64,000 bases of DNA from Cydia pomonella (Eukaryota > Arthropoda > Insecta > Lepidoptera > Tortricidae), in assembly GCF_033807575.1 (NCBI RefSeq), contig NC_084721.1, positions 3,162,001 through 3,226,000 on the forward strand, given 5' to 3'. A model generated the notes under the pieces. It was given only the letters and a program-made list of their open reading frames with translations, was not told the DNA's origin and searched no databases. The translations under genes were made by a program, and so were the position numbers. This document shows positions 31,389-43,219 of this stretch, piece by piece. Positions within the stretch are counted from its first letter, which is position 1, and every line of letters begins with the position of its first letter.

Positions 31389-32470
31389 TTTTCCACTCCC
31401 GCTGCGGGAGCTTTATTTCAAAATTAGCATTTAGCAGTTTTCTACATATTTTCGCATGACGAAATCGAGCGTTCGAAAAACATAAATCGGCCACCTGTCA
31501 CGATTTATCACAAATATTTGTTCCTTCTATGTATATAAGTATTTAATGTCCGTGTAAAATTATCCTACAATATTTATTTAATAATAACTATTTTTTACTT
31601 TTGTTAATAAATTAACATTATTTCTGGTATAATGTTAGAAAATAAGAAACCAATTTAATTGTTAGCATACAATTATGTATACCTAAGAAAAGTATGGTAT
31701 TATGCCTTACAGTTCCAACACAGGTAAAAGTACATCATTATTCATATACCCTGACATGTACTCACACACACACGTACATACGCACGCACTCACACACACA
31801 CACACACACAAACACAAATGTAAATTAAATAGTTATTAGCTTAAGTTTTCTGTTCGTTATTTTACTTTAACCTACAACTTGGTGCATTCACAAATTGTAA
31901 AACCGCAATACCCATATAATTATATTACATACCCGACTATGACATTAGATATTGAATTTAGTTAGTAACTTGAAATACTGCTTATTGTGGGAAACTGATT
32001 TTTATACATAATAAAAGTTCCGGTCGTTTGACGTTTAGTTATTTTATGAATTTGTGTAGTACATGTAAGTTTAATTTTAAATCTCATATTGTGTTGTTAC
32101 TAACATAGTTGTAAGTTCGTGTAATACTAATAAGTCTATGGATAACAAAAGTCTGAATAAATCAATTTATTTCATAACTTTAAAGATAAACACGGAATTG
32201 TAGGAAATCCCAGCTCACCCCGTAGTAGGGGTGAGGAGGGATTTCCTACTAAGGTCAGTTTTGAAAATTGTTGGGTCGACACTTTGGGATTATGAATGCT
32301 TGATATTATTATAATAGCTTGATTTCTTATTATAATATATATTTACGTAGCAGTAGCCTGTAAAAACATACTCGCCCCTCTTTCATCCCTCCTCACCCCA
32401 TTCATAACACAACTGCCCTCGTAATTCCTACTACTAACGGTACATGCTTTTATCGCTGACTGTGCTTTTC
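31389..32470. other. Unassigned; (CA)n tract and a 50-nt hairpin
   Basis: An interrupted (CA)n tract at 31761-31812. At 32199-32248 GTAGGAAATCCC pairs with GGGATTTCCTAC and CTCACCCC with GGGGTGAG around GTAGTA, a nearly perfect stem. Confidence 0.6.
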
Positions 32471-32474
32471 TTTC

Positions 32475-32725
32475 CACAGGCAACTAATACTCGTCGAGAC
32501 AATTCTAACAACCCCAAATACAATTAGTTTGCGTTGTTTTTATCACAGAGTTCCCATAGCCACCTCCTGTCTCCATCATCATATCAGCTCCATGTCATCA
32601 TAATATTACATTGACATCCGATTTATATATGTATGCAAAATTTCAGCCCAATCGGAAATCATGAAGTGGGTCTAATTTAGCTTTCAAGATTTGATTCACA
32701 CTAACATACATATTAACAGGGCAAG
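32475..32725. repeat. LINE 3'-end-type repeat, copy 2
   Basis: Matches 21640-21895 over about 250 bp, including CAACTAATACTC, CACAGAGTTCCCATAG and ATCGGAAATCATGAAGTGGG. Confidence 0.6.
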
Positions 32726-32729
32726 TTAA

Positions 32730-33074
32730 ATAAAAGCTTGTCAACATATCACCAACCATCAAATCAAACATACATAGGTACGGTCTCGTGAGGTTATTCG
32801 GATCAAAGAGAATTTTATTATGTTATTTATGTTTCATACGGAAAGCCATTTGCCCAAATAGACCCACGTAGTTGTCCCACGAGTTTTGCGAGACTCGTGA
32901 AATATGTGGCTAGATTTAAAATAGTATACAATACTGGACTGAAAAGCTCTCTATTATATCACGATTTCAAAAAATACTTATTATAGTTGATTACAGCGTA
33001 TTGAAATGACTGTTAGAGTTGAGTTGGGAGCACATATATTAAAAGTATGCAATTATAGTTTAGTATACGGAATC
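32730..33074. other. No gene supported
   Basis: Nothing recognised. Confidence 0.5.
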
Positions 33075-33078
33075 TTAA

Positions 33079-33372
33079 CACATTCACTGCCAGACAAAAA
33101 ACGGCGCACTACCCCAGAAACCGGGAACCCACCTGGTGGGCGCTCGTGAACTTTGTTCAGATGCCGGGCAAAAAACGGCACACTACCCCAGAAACCGGGA
33201 ACCCACCTGGTGGGCGATCGTGAACTTTGTTCAGATGCCGGACAACCCGCTGAGCGGGTTGTTTTGTACGCAGCTATAGACCACCGGTTTCTGGGGTAGT
33301 GCGCCGTTTTTTGTCCGGCATCTGAACAAAGTTCACGAGCGCCCACCAGGTGGGTTCCCGGCAGTGAATGTG
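33079..33372. mobile_element. piggyBac-like MITE with GC-rich duplicated arms
   Basis: Flanked by TTAA (33075-33078 and 33373-33376), with ends CACATTCACTGCC and GGCAGTGAATGTG. A unit of about 76 bp (ACGGC…CACTACCCCAGAAACCGGGA…CTTTGTTCAGATGCCGG) is tandemly doubled on the left arm and present once inverted on the right arm. The palindrome CAACCCGCTGAGCGGGTTG (33243-33261) sits between. Confidence 0.85.
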
Positions 33373-33379
33373 TTAATTC

Positions 33380-34125
33380 AATCATTACAGTCGACGAGTA
33401 GAAAAACATAAGTATTTAAATCGCGAATTTATTTTGTTAAATTTATTTCCGACATTTCGATGCAGGTTTCACTGGTCATGGTATAATTATATTTGGTTAC
33501 GGGTCAAAGTTCGATAATTTACCTAACCGTAGAGCAAACTATGAGTTGCATCACTTTAGAATGTTTTTACATCAACATATTATTATAAATGTGGGCCTAC
33601 AGTAGTTCAGATGTATCAAGTCGTGTCATCATTTTTATTCACACCCACTGCCCACAATAACCCGCGGTCACATTAATAGGTACATAATATTTATTTATTT
33701 ATTTATAAATTTATAGGATTCATATTTTATATATTTTTATTTCTTAATTTTTGTTCTTTTATTTTTTATGTTTCAAAGCTTTTATAAAAAGAAAGGGCAA
33801 TGACCTAATTTCAACTGTTTTTTAAATTAATTTATACTCACAAAATTACCTCAGTTAAAGTTTTATCGGCGCCTCAGAAGTGCCGCAACGAATAGTGTAA
33901 AAGTGATTAATAGAAACTAATAGCCTTTAGTATTTTAACCGAAGCTCGTAAAGATAAACAACGGAATTTGATACAGTTTATCTACACAGTTCGCGGCTGA
34001 TTCTGTATTAACAATTCGATACAGTTTTCATCTCATTTTGATACGACCTTTACGGCTATCACAAGTTCGACATACTTGCTAGCGCCTGCGTAACTTACTT
34101 TCTTTGCATCTCGCTTGGAATACAG
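33380..34125. other. AT-rich stretch, nothing assigned
   Basis: No feature supported. Confidence 0.5.
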
Positions 34126-34126
34126 A

Positions 34127-34460
34127 CGACCTGTCTGGCCTGGTGGGTACCCTGCCTATGAAGCCGATGGTCCCGGGTTCAAATCCTAGTAAGGGCATTT
34201 ATTCGTGTGATGATCATGGATATTTGTTCTTGGGTCATGGGTATTTTCTTTGTGTTTAAGTGTTTATATATTATATATCGTTATCTAAGTGCCTAAAAGC
34301 CTTATTGAGTTTACTGTGGGATTTGTGTAATAATGTCCCATAATATTTATTATTATTTGTATCTCCTTGGATTTCACGGGCCCACAAATCCCGGTCTTTT
34401 GATAGGCTTGTGTGGGGATCGGAATAGATCCAATACGTAGAGGCCCCTTGGAGAGCTTTA
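34127..34460 (+). repeat. SINE A plus adjoining unit, copy 1 of a tandem pair
   Basis: The SINE (34127-34355) is followed by CTCCTTGGATTTCACGGGCC and CAAATCCCGGTCTTTTGATA. The same SINE-plus-downstream order repeats at 34528-34885. Confidence 0.7.
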
Positions 34461-34527
34461 ATCTCATGTAGAACGCATGCTGGAACCCGTTTACAAGCGC
34501 AACAATATATTTATTATTGTTTGCGCT

Positions 34528-34885
34528 TGACGACCGGTTTGGCCTAGTGGGTAGTGACCCTGCCTACGAAGCCGATGGTCCCGGGCTCAAATCCTGGTAA
34601 GGACATTTATTCGTGTGATGAGCATGGATATTTCTTTTTTTAAATATTTATTTTATTTATAAATATTTATATATTATATATATCGTTGTCTAAGTACCCT
34701 CAACACAAGCCTTATTGAGCTTACTGTGGGACTTAGTCAATTTGTGTAATAATGTCCGTATCATATTTATTTATTTATTATTATTGTATCTCCTTGGATT
34801 TCACGGGCCTATAAATCCCGGTCTCTTGATAGGCTTGCGTGGGCATATAGATCCAACACGTAGAGCCCTTGAAGAGCTTTTATTA
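34528..34885 (+). repeat. SINE A plus adjoining unit, copy 2 of a tandem pair
   Basis: Second copy about 400 bp downstream, diverged by indels and substitutions. Either an old segmental tandem duplication or a longer SINE variant whose 3' module includes the shared downstream block. Confidence 0.7.
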
Positions 34886-35040
34886 ATATTATTAGTGTGA
34901 GCGAGATTTATAGAAAATAAGTTACGTAGACATTAGCGAATATATCTGTTTGAACCTGCTATGGCAGTCGGCTAAGGCTACTTGATGTCACGCGCACCAA
35001 TAAATGCGAGCGAAATTACGAGACGACTTCTGAATGCGTA

Positions 35041-35176
35041 GCCAAGATGCCAATCGTTTACGCTCTACAGAGAACGCAACGCAACTGTCTCTGTCGCACT
35101 AATATGGAAGAGGAATTAAGAGATAGAGAGAGATTACCTTATCGTTTGCTACGGAGCGAACGATTGTTATCTTGGC
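35041..35176. mobile_element. TA-flanked MITE
   Basis: 136 bp. GCCAAGATGCCAATCGTTTA at the left faces CGAACGATTGTTATCTTGGC at the right. TA flanks both ends (35039-35040, 35177-35178). Confidence 0.7.
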
Positions 35177-35309
35177 TAACTAGCCACTTGATTTCATTTT
35201 CAGCACCAACCAACGTGAGCCACTAACGGTAATTGGTGCTCAAGGTCAAGTCCATATCGAGATAAGATGAAAACCAAAACAGTTTTGAATGTTTCACGGT
35301 TAGTTTCTC

Positions 35310-35522
35310 TAGACTTAAATCGACCGGGATATAAAGCGTAGAAAGCGAACGCAGCCGACGCGCACGAATGAGAGTAGACCGAGCGCGGTCTACACAACTT
35401 TGACACCCACCCGCTATCTCCAGTTACCCGTGAACAAGATGCGTGTAACTGCGTCGAAATATCGGGACCTCAAAACAATACAAAAGGTAATTACGGTTTA
35501 TATCCCGGTCGTTTTAAGTCTA
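35310..35522. repeat. Inverted-repeat element
   Basis: TAGACTTAAATCGACCGGGA with TATAAA faces TTTATATCCCGGTCG with TTTTAAGTCTA. The interior includes GTGAACAAGATGCGTGTAAC and TGCGTCGAAATATCGGGACC. No duplication identified. Confidence 0.6.
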
Positions 35523-35524
35523 AG

Positions 35525-36320
35525 GTGAAAACCATATCAATTCGTAAAGACAGAATCGACTTTTTATCTACCTTCTTTAATTACTAGTTTACTACAACTT
35601 TTTTTACATATGATAGACAAAGTGTGATTAGAATCTATATATAAATTCAGATTTGATGTAAACGATTGGAATGTGACCAGAAAATAGGTGTGTTCTTACA
35701 ACGGAATAATTTCACCATTTGTTTAACAAATGGCGGTGTAGACTTCAAATTAATAGCATGAAATTTAATATATTATGACATCTGTATACTTAGGTTTTGT
35801 TAAAGATGAAATGGTTAAAAAGTAATGCTCATTTATACTTCTGAGTAGATATCATTGTTAAGGAAACGGAAGAAATATTTTCTTGTTTTATAATTTTTCA
35901 TCGATTTAAGCCTCAATGAATGATATCAAACACCGTGTTTTTTTTTATTTCTGTTAATTTCAAGGGTGCATCCCTGAGCTTAAATTAAGTAACTTTTTCA
36001 AAGACACCGGTATTCTAATTAACTCCATTTTGGAGGTAATCAATACTATTTTTTTATCTTATAAGGCTCTTACGAGCGTGTACATTTGCCTAAGGGCCTG
36101 TGTTATTTTTTGAAAATTAACTATGCCATTTAGTTTTTTTAAACGTACTTACCGATACCCCGAAGTTAACGTAATTCAATAAAAACACGATGTATCAGTA
36201 AGTAAATTGTATGTTCTTTTATTTTTCTTAATGAATTCGTCTTTATTTTCACTAAACGGGACTAAGTCGTACACGTAGCCAAACAGTTTAAGAGTAAATC
36301 AATCAAATATTTGTTTAAAC
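35525..36320. other. AT-rich stretch, nothing assigned
   Basis: No feature supported. Confidence 0.5.
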
Positions 36321-36324
36321 GTTA

Positions 36325-36560
36325 TTGCTACAAAAAAAATAGTACAAATGGCGGACTTAACGCTTTAAGGCATTAACTACCATTCAACAGTGTTGACCGA
36401 AACGTGAATGCAATTAACCATTAACCATTACAAATTGAACCGTAAACTGTATCCGTCCGTCACGGTTTACGGTTCAATTTGTAATGGTTATTGGTCAATT
36501 GCAATCAACGTTCGGCCAACACTGCCAGTCAACCATTGGGCTAAACAATCTGTACCAAAC
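36325..36560. repeat. Family E repeat, split by a hAT MITE
   Basis: ACAAATGGCGGACTTAACGC and TAAGGCATTAACTAC on the left continue on the right with CCAGTCAACCATTGGGC. The uninterrupted order is seen at 38795-38880. Confidence 0.65.
36388..36524. mobile_element. hAT-type MITE, palindromic
   Basis: 137 bp, CAGTGTTGACCGAAACG…CGTTCGGCCAACACTG, with about 60-bp arms including CCATTACAAATTGAACCGTA. Flanked by CCATTCAA (36380-36387) and CCAGTCAA (36525-36532), an 8-bp duplication with one mismatch, as expected for hAT. Confidence 0.8.
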
Positions 36561-36776
36561 TGTCTCAGTTTGGTGCAGGATTGCAAAGAGTGGGCATGAG
36601 AATAGACACAAGAATATATAAATATTGATTATATTTCATAGTTTTTAACCGACTTCAAAAAAAGTGTTTGTCGTTATCTGCTTGTTATTTTGTTGTACAG
36701 TCGCATCACATATATCGTATATCGAAGCGGCCTGGGTGCTTAAAAATATCTCGGCCTTTCTACACTTTGCTTTATG

Positions 36777-36868
36777 TAAGTTTTTAGACACTTTTTCGTA
36801 AAATGCATATTTTAGAATACTTGGCTATTACTTTCATTTTCTTATTTGTGATAGAGAAAGAGGCTTAT
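36777..36868. repeat. Short dispersed repeat, copy 1
   Basis: TTTTTAGACACTTTTTCGTA through TGATAGAGAAAGAGGCTTA is nearly identical to 40312-40394. Confidence 0.65.
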
Positions 36869-37034
36869 GAGAAAAGTACACTACAAGTATACATAAAGAG
36901 AAAACGTTTTTCCACATCTAAATATTTTTCAATCTCCATGATTTTTTTTGTATGTTATTGACACAATAAAAAACTAGGTTTTATAGATTTTCCTTTTTTT
37001 TTAAATTTGCAATACATTTTTTTTATAAAAAAAA

Positions 37035-37225
37035 TGCGAAACCTATGAACCTAGAATGTATAATGCTGAAGTAACCGACTTCAAAATCAAAGTGATCTGT
37101 TAAGATTTAGCTAGTGGAAAACGTATATAAACGTTATATCTCCCGAAACGGAATTTCATAGAAAAGTACTCTTATTTCGCTAGGATTGCAAAGCTATTCT
37201 TCCCTCTTAATTAGGCTATCAATCC
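37035..37225. repeat. Dispersed repeat with a partner at 42075-42226
   Basis: Shared words in order: GCGAAACCTATGAACCT, TTAAGATTTAGCTAGTGGAA, GGAATTTCATAGAAAAGTAC and TAGGATTGCAAAGCTATTCT. Confidence 0.65.
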
Positions 37226-37229
37226 CGAA

Positions 37230-38520
37230 AGCCTAGTTCAATAAATACAGAGCTGTAAATATTCTTAATCACAGTTACTAACTCAGCGGTCCTTGGTTTT
37301 CTCCCGATTTGTACGAAATAAGGCGTTTACCACTGGGTTATCATCTTTTTACATTAGTGATTTTTGGTCAGCAAATTACTAACATTTGGCTCAGGTACAA
37401 TTTGGGAATACAATTTTTTATACACGAATTTAGCTTTGCTTTTTGCACATTTTTTGGCAATAGATGAATGACCTGGCATGAAAAAGTAGAATGAGAAAAT
37501 GACGCATCTGCACTTGGCTCTAATAAAGTCGCATAGATATATTGCTGGCAACTCCAATATATTTGGTGGCATCTGTACCATTGAAATATAAGCGGGGTAC
37601 ATTATAAAGAAAGATATCAACAATCAAATTATGTTAACTCAAATATAATGACACAGTAATAAGAGAGAAGTAAATACATGTCATACGCAATAATACGTGT
37701 AGATTGTTACGTTGCGTAACAATAGAAGAAAACTCCCACGAATAATCGTTTACTATAGAATTTCTGTAATTTGTGTCATAAAGGTAACTACATATTTAGT
37801 TACCTATAAATGTGATCGCGGCCGGCAAAACGTCCGACTTTGTCGCTTGCCATAAGGACGAGATTTTCTAGTATTGTCGGCACTAATAGTAGTGGATGAG
37901 ATTATGTATGAAAAGTATCTAGCAATTGTTTGCTCAAATCCTGGTGAGGACATTTAATTGTTCTCGAGCTATGGATATAATGTGATGTTAATACCAAATT
38001 TTCCATTATTATTTACATTTGTATGGTAAAATAGCTTCTCAAATTCTAATTCTTCTTCTTTACGTGTCTTTTTCATTTGATGGATGCCCAGTAGGCAGTA
38101 GGAGGCAGCGGCGTTGACAGCCCTGGCACACATTAGGTACATTCTTATTCTATTATATACTTATCTTGACTCCATCTTATTAAGCCTGAAAATTTCTTTA
38201 AGGTCTAAACATACGCAAATTTTACGCAAAATTAAAGGTTTTTGGAAAACGAGGTAAAGTGACCCTTGAGCGTCGTAGAGCGTTATTTACCCCCGAAATG
38301 TGTTTATGGCAGGAAACAGACGGGGAGGCTTATTTCCTTCGGTTTCATTAATAAAATAAACAGGACAAAAATGAAATTGAAAGGGTGGTGCGAAAATTAA
38401 AATGTACCTATCACAGTCTGATCGTAAGTCTTATGACCGGTGCCTTTCTATGTAGTAGATACCTGATTGTTTTACAAAGGGACAAAGTTGTTCGTTAATC
38501 GCTTGCGCTAATTGATACCC
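37230..38520. other. No gene supported
   Basis: A SINE A scrap is possible near 37930 (GCTCAAATCCTGGTGAGGAC). An 89-codon minus-strand frame at 37354-37623 has no recognisable domain. Confidence 0.4.
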
Positions 38521-38524
38521 GAGC

Positions 38525-38785
38525 AAGCGAAAAAATCGAAAACTGGAATCTTGAGCGTTGCGAGGGTTAAACAAATTTTGCCACCAAGTGAAACACAACA
38601 TTTTTTACCACAACAATAAACGTTATTAAATATTTATTATTCTGAATCATCATTTAAAAGTTATTTCTACCAGCCAACATAAGGAAACAACTCAAATATT
38701 GCATCAGATTACTTTGCCACACACGTGGATAAAAATGTTAGTTTCTCATCAGTTTTTGAACAATCAAGTGAGCCTTTATTTATTT
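38525..38785. repeat. Solo arm of the 3155-4245 foldback family
   Basis: AAACAAATTTTGCCACCAAG, GAAACACAACATTTTTTACC, then TTGCATCAGATTACTTTGCC and CATCAGTTTTTGAACAATCA in the order of the right arm at 3775-4245, without the SINE-like interruption. Confidence 0.65.
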
Positions 38786-38794
38786 ATTTTAACT

Positions 38795-38880
38795 TTAGTC
38801 CACGATATAAAATTGTACAAATGGCGACCTAAGCCTTAAGGCATTCTCTACCAGTCAACCATTGGGGCAAACAAAAACTT
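38795..38880. repeat. Family E repeat, intact copy
   Basis: TACAAATGGCGACCTAAGCC to CAGTCAACCATTGGGGC, uninterrupted. Confidence 0.6.
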
Positions 38881-38884
38881 GTAG

Positions 38885-39258
38885 TTACCAGCTTTCCCCG
38901 CTGGGGCCCATTTTTCGAACGGTTTTAGACTAATATTATTAGTTCACGAACTGTCAAGTCATACACAACACACTAATAATATTAGACTAATACCGTTTGC
39001 GAAATTGGTGTGGTAATTTAACGCATATGCAGCTATATATGGCAGTTATAAAATATTCAACACAGCTATTAAAGTTCAAATTTAAACAAATATTTTTATG
39101 ATATTCGATAAAGGAGTGTTCAATCTGAATAAAGAAGCGCTTTTTGAATTTTGAAGTCTGTAAAACATGCTCATAGTTATATGTATTTGTTTATATTCAC
39201 CCGAGTTAACGGCAAAGCGCAACACCTATGTTTCTATAAACCTTAATACCTGATGTTA
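38885..39258. other. No gene supported
   Basis: Contains a small inverted pair, CTAATATTATTAG at 38932 and again near 38972. Otherwise unremarkable. Confidence 0.45.
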
Positions 39259-39260
39259 AA

Positions 39261-39407
39261 TGTGACATTATCTATGAAAAGGGACCTTATTGTCGGTGGC
39301 GCTTACGCCATTATCAACGATGCTCCCATATTATAAACAACGCCGCGCTACGCAGTGCGGCGTAAGCGCCATCGACCATAAGGTACCTTTTCATAGATAA
39401 TATCACA
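39261..39407. mobile_element. MITE with 48-bp terminal repeats
   Basis: TGTGACATTATCTATGAAAA…GGTGGCGCTTACGCC faces GGCGTAAGCGCCATCG…TTTTCATAGATAATATCACA, with a 50-bp GC-rich spacer. No clear target duplication. Confidence 0.7.
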
Positions 39408-39420
39408 AATAGTACTTAGT

Positions 39421-39543
39421 TAATTGCAATTGACCATTACATTACATTACAAATTGAACCGTAAACCGTAACGGACGGTTACAGTTTACGGTTCAATTTG
39501 TAATGGTTAATTGTCGATTGCATTAACGTTTCGGCCAACACTG
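39421..39543. mobile_element. hAT-type MITE, left end truncated
   Basis: Same family as 36388-36524. The right end TTTCGGCCAACACTG is intact. The left terminal CAGTGTTG is missing and the copy starts at CAATTGACCATTAC. Confidence 0.7.
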
Positions 39544-39549
39544 GTATAA

Positions 39550-39948
39550 ATATATATATTATATTATATTGTATATATTTTATTAGTGTATTAGGTATTC
39601 TTTTAATACTTATATACGAGTAAGTAGTATGTAGTATGTGTGTTTGTGTTTAATAGTCTCTATATTTAGCTCCATATTTACTGGTACTTACAAGCCTTCA
39701 GCTCCAGGAACTGTCACTTTGCTCTGTACTCGTGGTTTTTTGACATTGATAAATTATTTTGGGTCCAAAAGAGCCCGTTCTTTACAGCAAAGGAAACCCA
39801 AAGGGCTAACCGCTAAACGATTACTCTTGAATTTGTAACTCGCATTTTTTCTGAGAAAGGGTTGAATTGCTTCAATTGTAGATATCTGTCGATTGCTATA
39901 GTTTCAGAAGTCATTCAAAAATATTACGGCAGTGGTTAGAGAAGAAAC
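39550..39948. other. No gene supported
   Basis: AT-rich. TATA-rich near 39545. Confidence 0.5.
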
Positions 39949-39949
39949 C

Positions 39950-40265
39950 TTAAACTACGTCCAAAAGAGAGGTATGGGTACTGTGAATGAAATCTCGCTT
40001 TGTCTGGTGGAGCTCAGAACAGCGGATATCTTTCCAGATTCAGAGCGAAGCCCAACTGGGGGAGTACCGCAGCCAAATAACACTAGACCCTACTCAAAGT
40101 GGTGTGTTCCTGCCGGTGAGAAAGGTTGCCAGAGCTCAGCGGAGGGTTAGGGTCGGTAACGCGCATGTAATATCTCTGGTGTTGCAGGCGTCCATATGCT
40201 ACGGAGACTGCTTACCATCAGGCGGGTCGCATACTTTTGTTTGCCACCGACGTAGTATAAAATAA
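39950..40265 (+). repeat. Family D copy
   Basis: AACTACGTCCAAAAGAGAGG to GCCACCGACGTAGTATAAAA, with the full set of family blocks. Confidence 0.7.
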
Positions 40266-40311
40266 AAGTAATTAGGGTTATTATAAAATTATAAAAAGTA
40301 ATTGAGTTTTT

Positions 40312-40394
40312 AGACACTTTTTCGTAAAATGCATATTTTAGAATACTTGGCCATTACTTTCATTTTCTTGTTTGTGATGGAGAAAGAGGCTTAA
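40312..40394. repeat. Short dispersed repeat, copy 2
   Basis: Near-identical to 36777-36868. Confidence 0.65.
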
Positions 40395-40423
40395 CTAGGC
40401 TATCAAATCCGATTCAGTTCCAC

Positions 40424-40680
40424 TTAGTTCAGTAAATAACTGCTCTAAATGTAAATGTCAAGCCCTGTATCTGTTTATTTCCGCAATAAAGAAAATAAAA
40501 TATAACGGGTTAGCAGTAATTCACTAGCAACGTGCTAGTGAATTACTGCTAACCCGTTATATTTTAGTTCAGTAAATAACTGCTCTAAATGTAAATGTCA
40601 AGCCCTGTATCTGTTTATTTCCGCAATAAAGAAAATAAAAAATAAAATATAACGGGTTAGCACTAATTCACTAGCACGTT
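40424..40680. repeat. Direct repeat plus 33-bp perfect palindrome
   Basis: A 77-bp unit beginning TTAGTTCAGTAAATAACTGC occurs at 40424-40500 and 40564-40640. Between them, arms 40497-40529 and 40533-40565 are perfect complements around ACG. A further forward arm copy follows at about 40649-40679. The order unit, arm, inverted arm, unit, arm suggests template switching. Confidence 0.85.
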
Positions 40681-40725
40681 ATTATTTCGCGGATTAGCGA
40701 AGTAATATTATTGTTTTAATTACTA

Positions 40726-41580
40726 AGATAGATAAAATACATTTATTCGTGACAATCACAAAACATGTAGGAATATGTACAGACAATAACAACAAGTAAG
40801 GAACAAATCATTAAGTGTGCATCAAGAAATGGACCCAATTTGGCATAATGCTGGCTTAACCAGCGCTGGTCATAGGGCCCACATAAACAACTAAGACCTT
40901 GCTTACAGTACGGACATTTTGAGAAGTAGCCCACTTTTCAAAATGTCTGGATGATTTATTAATAAACTATCACAGTTAGCCGGCACTGAATTAAATTGCG
41001 AGCCACAGATAGTGTACATACTTGATGAGTTGGTAAGGTAAAGTTTTCTCACGTAACCGTGGATACTGTTCCTAGTCTAGGCAAATATCCGTTGCTGAAT
41101 TTAACTTCATTGAATATTTGAACAGTAGCTGTATTTACACATAGTTTTTGGGGCCTGTTTGACTCATGGTGTTATATGTACCCTTACCACGAGTTTGACA
41201 CGGACATGTTCGCTAGTACATCTGACGTTGGTGCAAGCAAGATGCATTGCGTTTGAGTTAACACAGTCGCTAGCGTTAAAGGATGCGTAAAACTCACGAG
41301 TTTCACCACGGTTAGGGTTTTTATTTTTCATTTGCTTATTTATTTATTATTTTAAGTAACAAATTGCACCTTACAGCTAATGCTAAGCAGCACCAATTGC
41401 AACTTAAAGCAACGACACATGAACAGCTAAAACACAGGTATTCATAATGGTATGGTATTCTCAGGCATCTGTCTAATATCCTCTTGGATTTCATTATCGA
41501 TCGCCCCGTCAAACTCACAAACAAATCGCACTGTGGCTGCGCCTCGACCTTTATACGTGATATCACCATTTTGTCTGATA
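40726..41580 (-). repeat. Two probable LINE 3' ends on the minus strand
   Basis: AAGATAGATAAAATACATTT at 40726 and TTGCTTATTTATTTATTATT at 41333 look like simple 3' tails of minus-strand retroelements. The following 250-350 bp are GC-richer with broken frames and no reverse transcriptase motif. Confidence 0.4.
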
Positions 41581-41584
41581 CCGG

Positions 41585-42755
41585 AAAGTCAATCTTGGCC
41601 TATTATTACCTAAATACCGATCAGTAGTCTGCCACCAGTAGAAAAAAGGGGCGCTAGTTGCGCTTTTTTTAAAGATTGACTTTTTATTACATCTTCCTAT
41701 AAACTCAAAAGATGTTTAAATCATTGACAAATAGTTAGTTTTTAAAGATGATTATAGCACAAATAAGTTATAAGAATACATTTTTTTTTATCTCATTAAT
41801 ACGTCTTTATTGTTAATCTAAACACGTCACGGATTGACTGAATAATAATTAGGCAAACACCCAAAAACCCTTTTTTATTTATTTAAATACTTATGTGGGT
41901 CAATTAGTTGTATTCATAATCGTAACTATACTCTTTATAAAGACTTTATAAGTCACAATGCACTCTTTATAAATAGTGGATTAAAAATCTATATCATTTT
42001 CGAACATGCTCACAAAATTCACGAGAATCGATTCATAAATGCGACTTTGAAAGGAGTACAATAGGACATACGAAAGCGAAACCTATAAACCTGGAATATA
42101 TTATGCTGAAGCGATCGACGATTTGTTAAGATTTAGTTAGTGGAAAACGTTTTCTCCCGAAATGGAATTTCATAGAAAAAGTACAGTTATTTCCCTAGGA
42201 TTGCAAAGCTATTCTTCTCTCTTAACACAACACATTTAATTACAAATGTAAAATTCGATCAAAAGTTGCAATCCTTTCATTTCGTCGGACACTGTTGGTC
42301 AATCAGTTGTAACAAAAGGGATGGTGGCTACAATTTTCTTTCAATCAGTTTTTGAGTGGTCACTGTTAATCACAGAGCACTTGCTTTTGGACAATGCATG
42401 GTGAAGTCACGCATTGATACAAGATTGCATAAATAAGCGCCGTGGTATTAATTGTAACTTAAAATATTAAATTATTTATAATATTTCATTATGGTCCCGC
42501 CATAAAATATTATTATAATATTGTATGGTGGCTCTGGCTGTTATATCATGTTTATATAACATCTTGTGACATGATAATATTGATAGTGTTTTGTTTTTGT
42601 GTCTCTGCCACACAATATTAGATAATATTTTATATCACCAAAAACATTTTCATATAAAATGTTGTCAAAAAGTTGTCCGATTTCTTGTAGAGCCAAGCTT
42701 TTAACTCAACAAGCCCTTAATTCACAAACTTATATGTACCTTGGCCGATTCGCTC
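41585..42755. other. Mostly unassigned; dispersed repeat at 42075-42226
   Basis: 42075-42226 is the partner of 37035-37225. AT-rich palindromes around 42470-42640 (CCATA…TATGG, TTATATCATG…CATGATAAT) suggest an old foldback element. Confidence 0.5.
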
Positions 42756-42758
42756 CGG

Positions 42759-43217
42759 TCACATGGGCATGGCGGTTTTAACGTAAGTATGGGGAACCTT
42801 ATATTTCCAAAATATTTCATCATTAGAATCTAGGCCCATATGAAAAACACGCACTTTTAGATAAATTGCCAGTTTTGGTAATGATACCGTAAGATTATTA
42901 ATAATATTTATCAATCTGAAATATTCTTGGCAATTACCCATAACTGTTTTTATTACGTAACTATTTATTATTACTTTATACACAGACTTTTTATTATTAC
43001 TTTTAAAAAGACTGTGAAAATCACTTACAAATGTACCTACAGATAACTTCTTGAACGAACTCCTTGAATGCAAGTTAGCCGTTTTACTAAGTTTATCTCT
43101 AGTAGGAAAGCACTCGGATCGTGGTAAAGTATCGTTACTTCCTAAGAAATCTATCGCACTATCAACTTTGCCAGTATCTGAGTACGATAATCTTGCTGAG
43201 TTTTTTACCTGGAGCAC
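42759..43217 (-). other. Long open frame of uncertain status
   Basis: 152 codons from a GTG (no ATG at the start). The first 75 codons (SYSDTGKVDSAIDFLGSNDT, SSFKKLSVG) have mixed codon use and could be coding. The rest is AT-driven. A donor-like GTAG|GTACAT lies after SSFKKLSV. It may be part of a host exon, but ORFs of this length can arise by chance in 64 kb. Confidence 0.15.
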
Positions 43218-43219
43218 GA

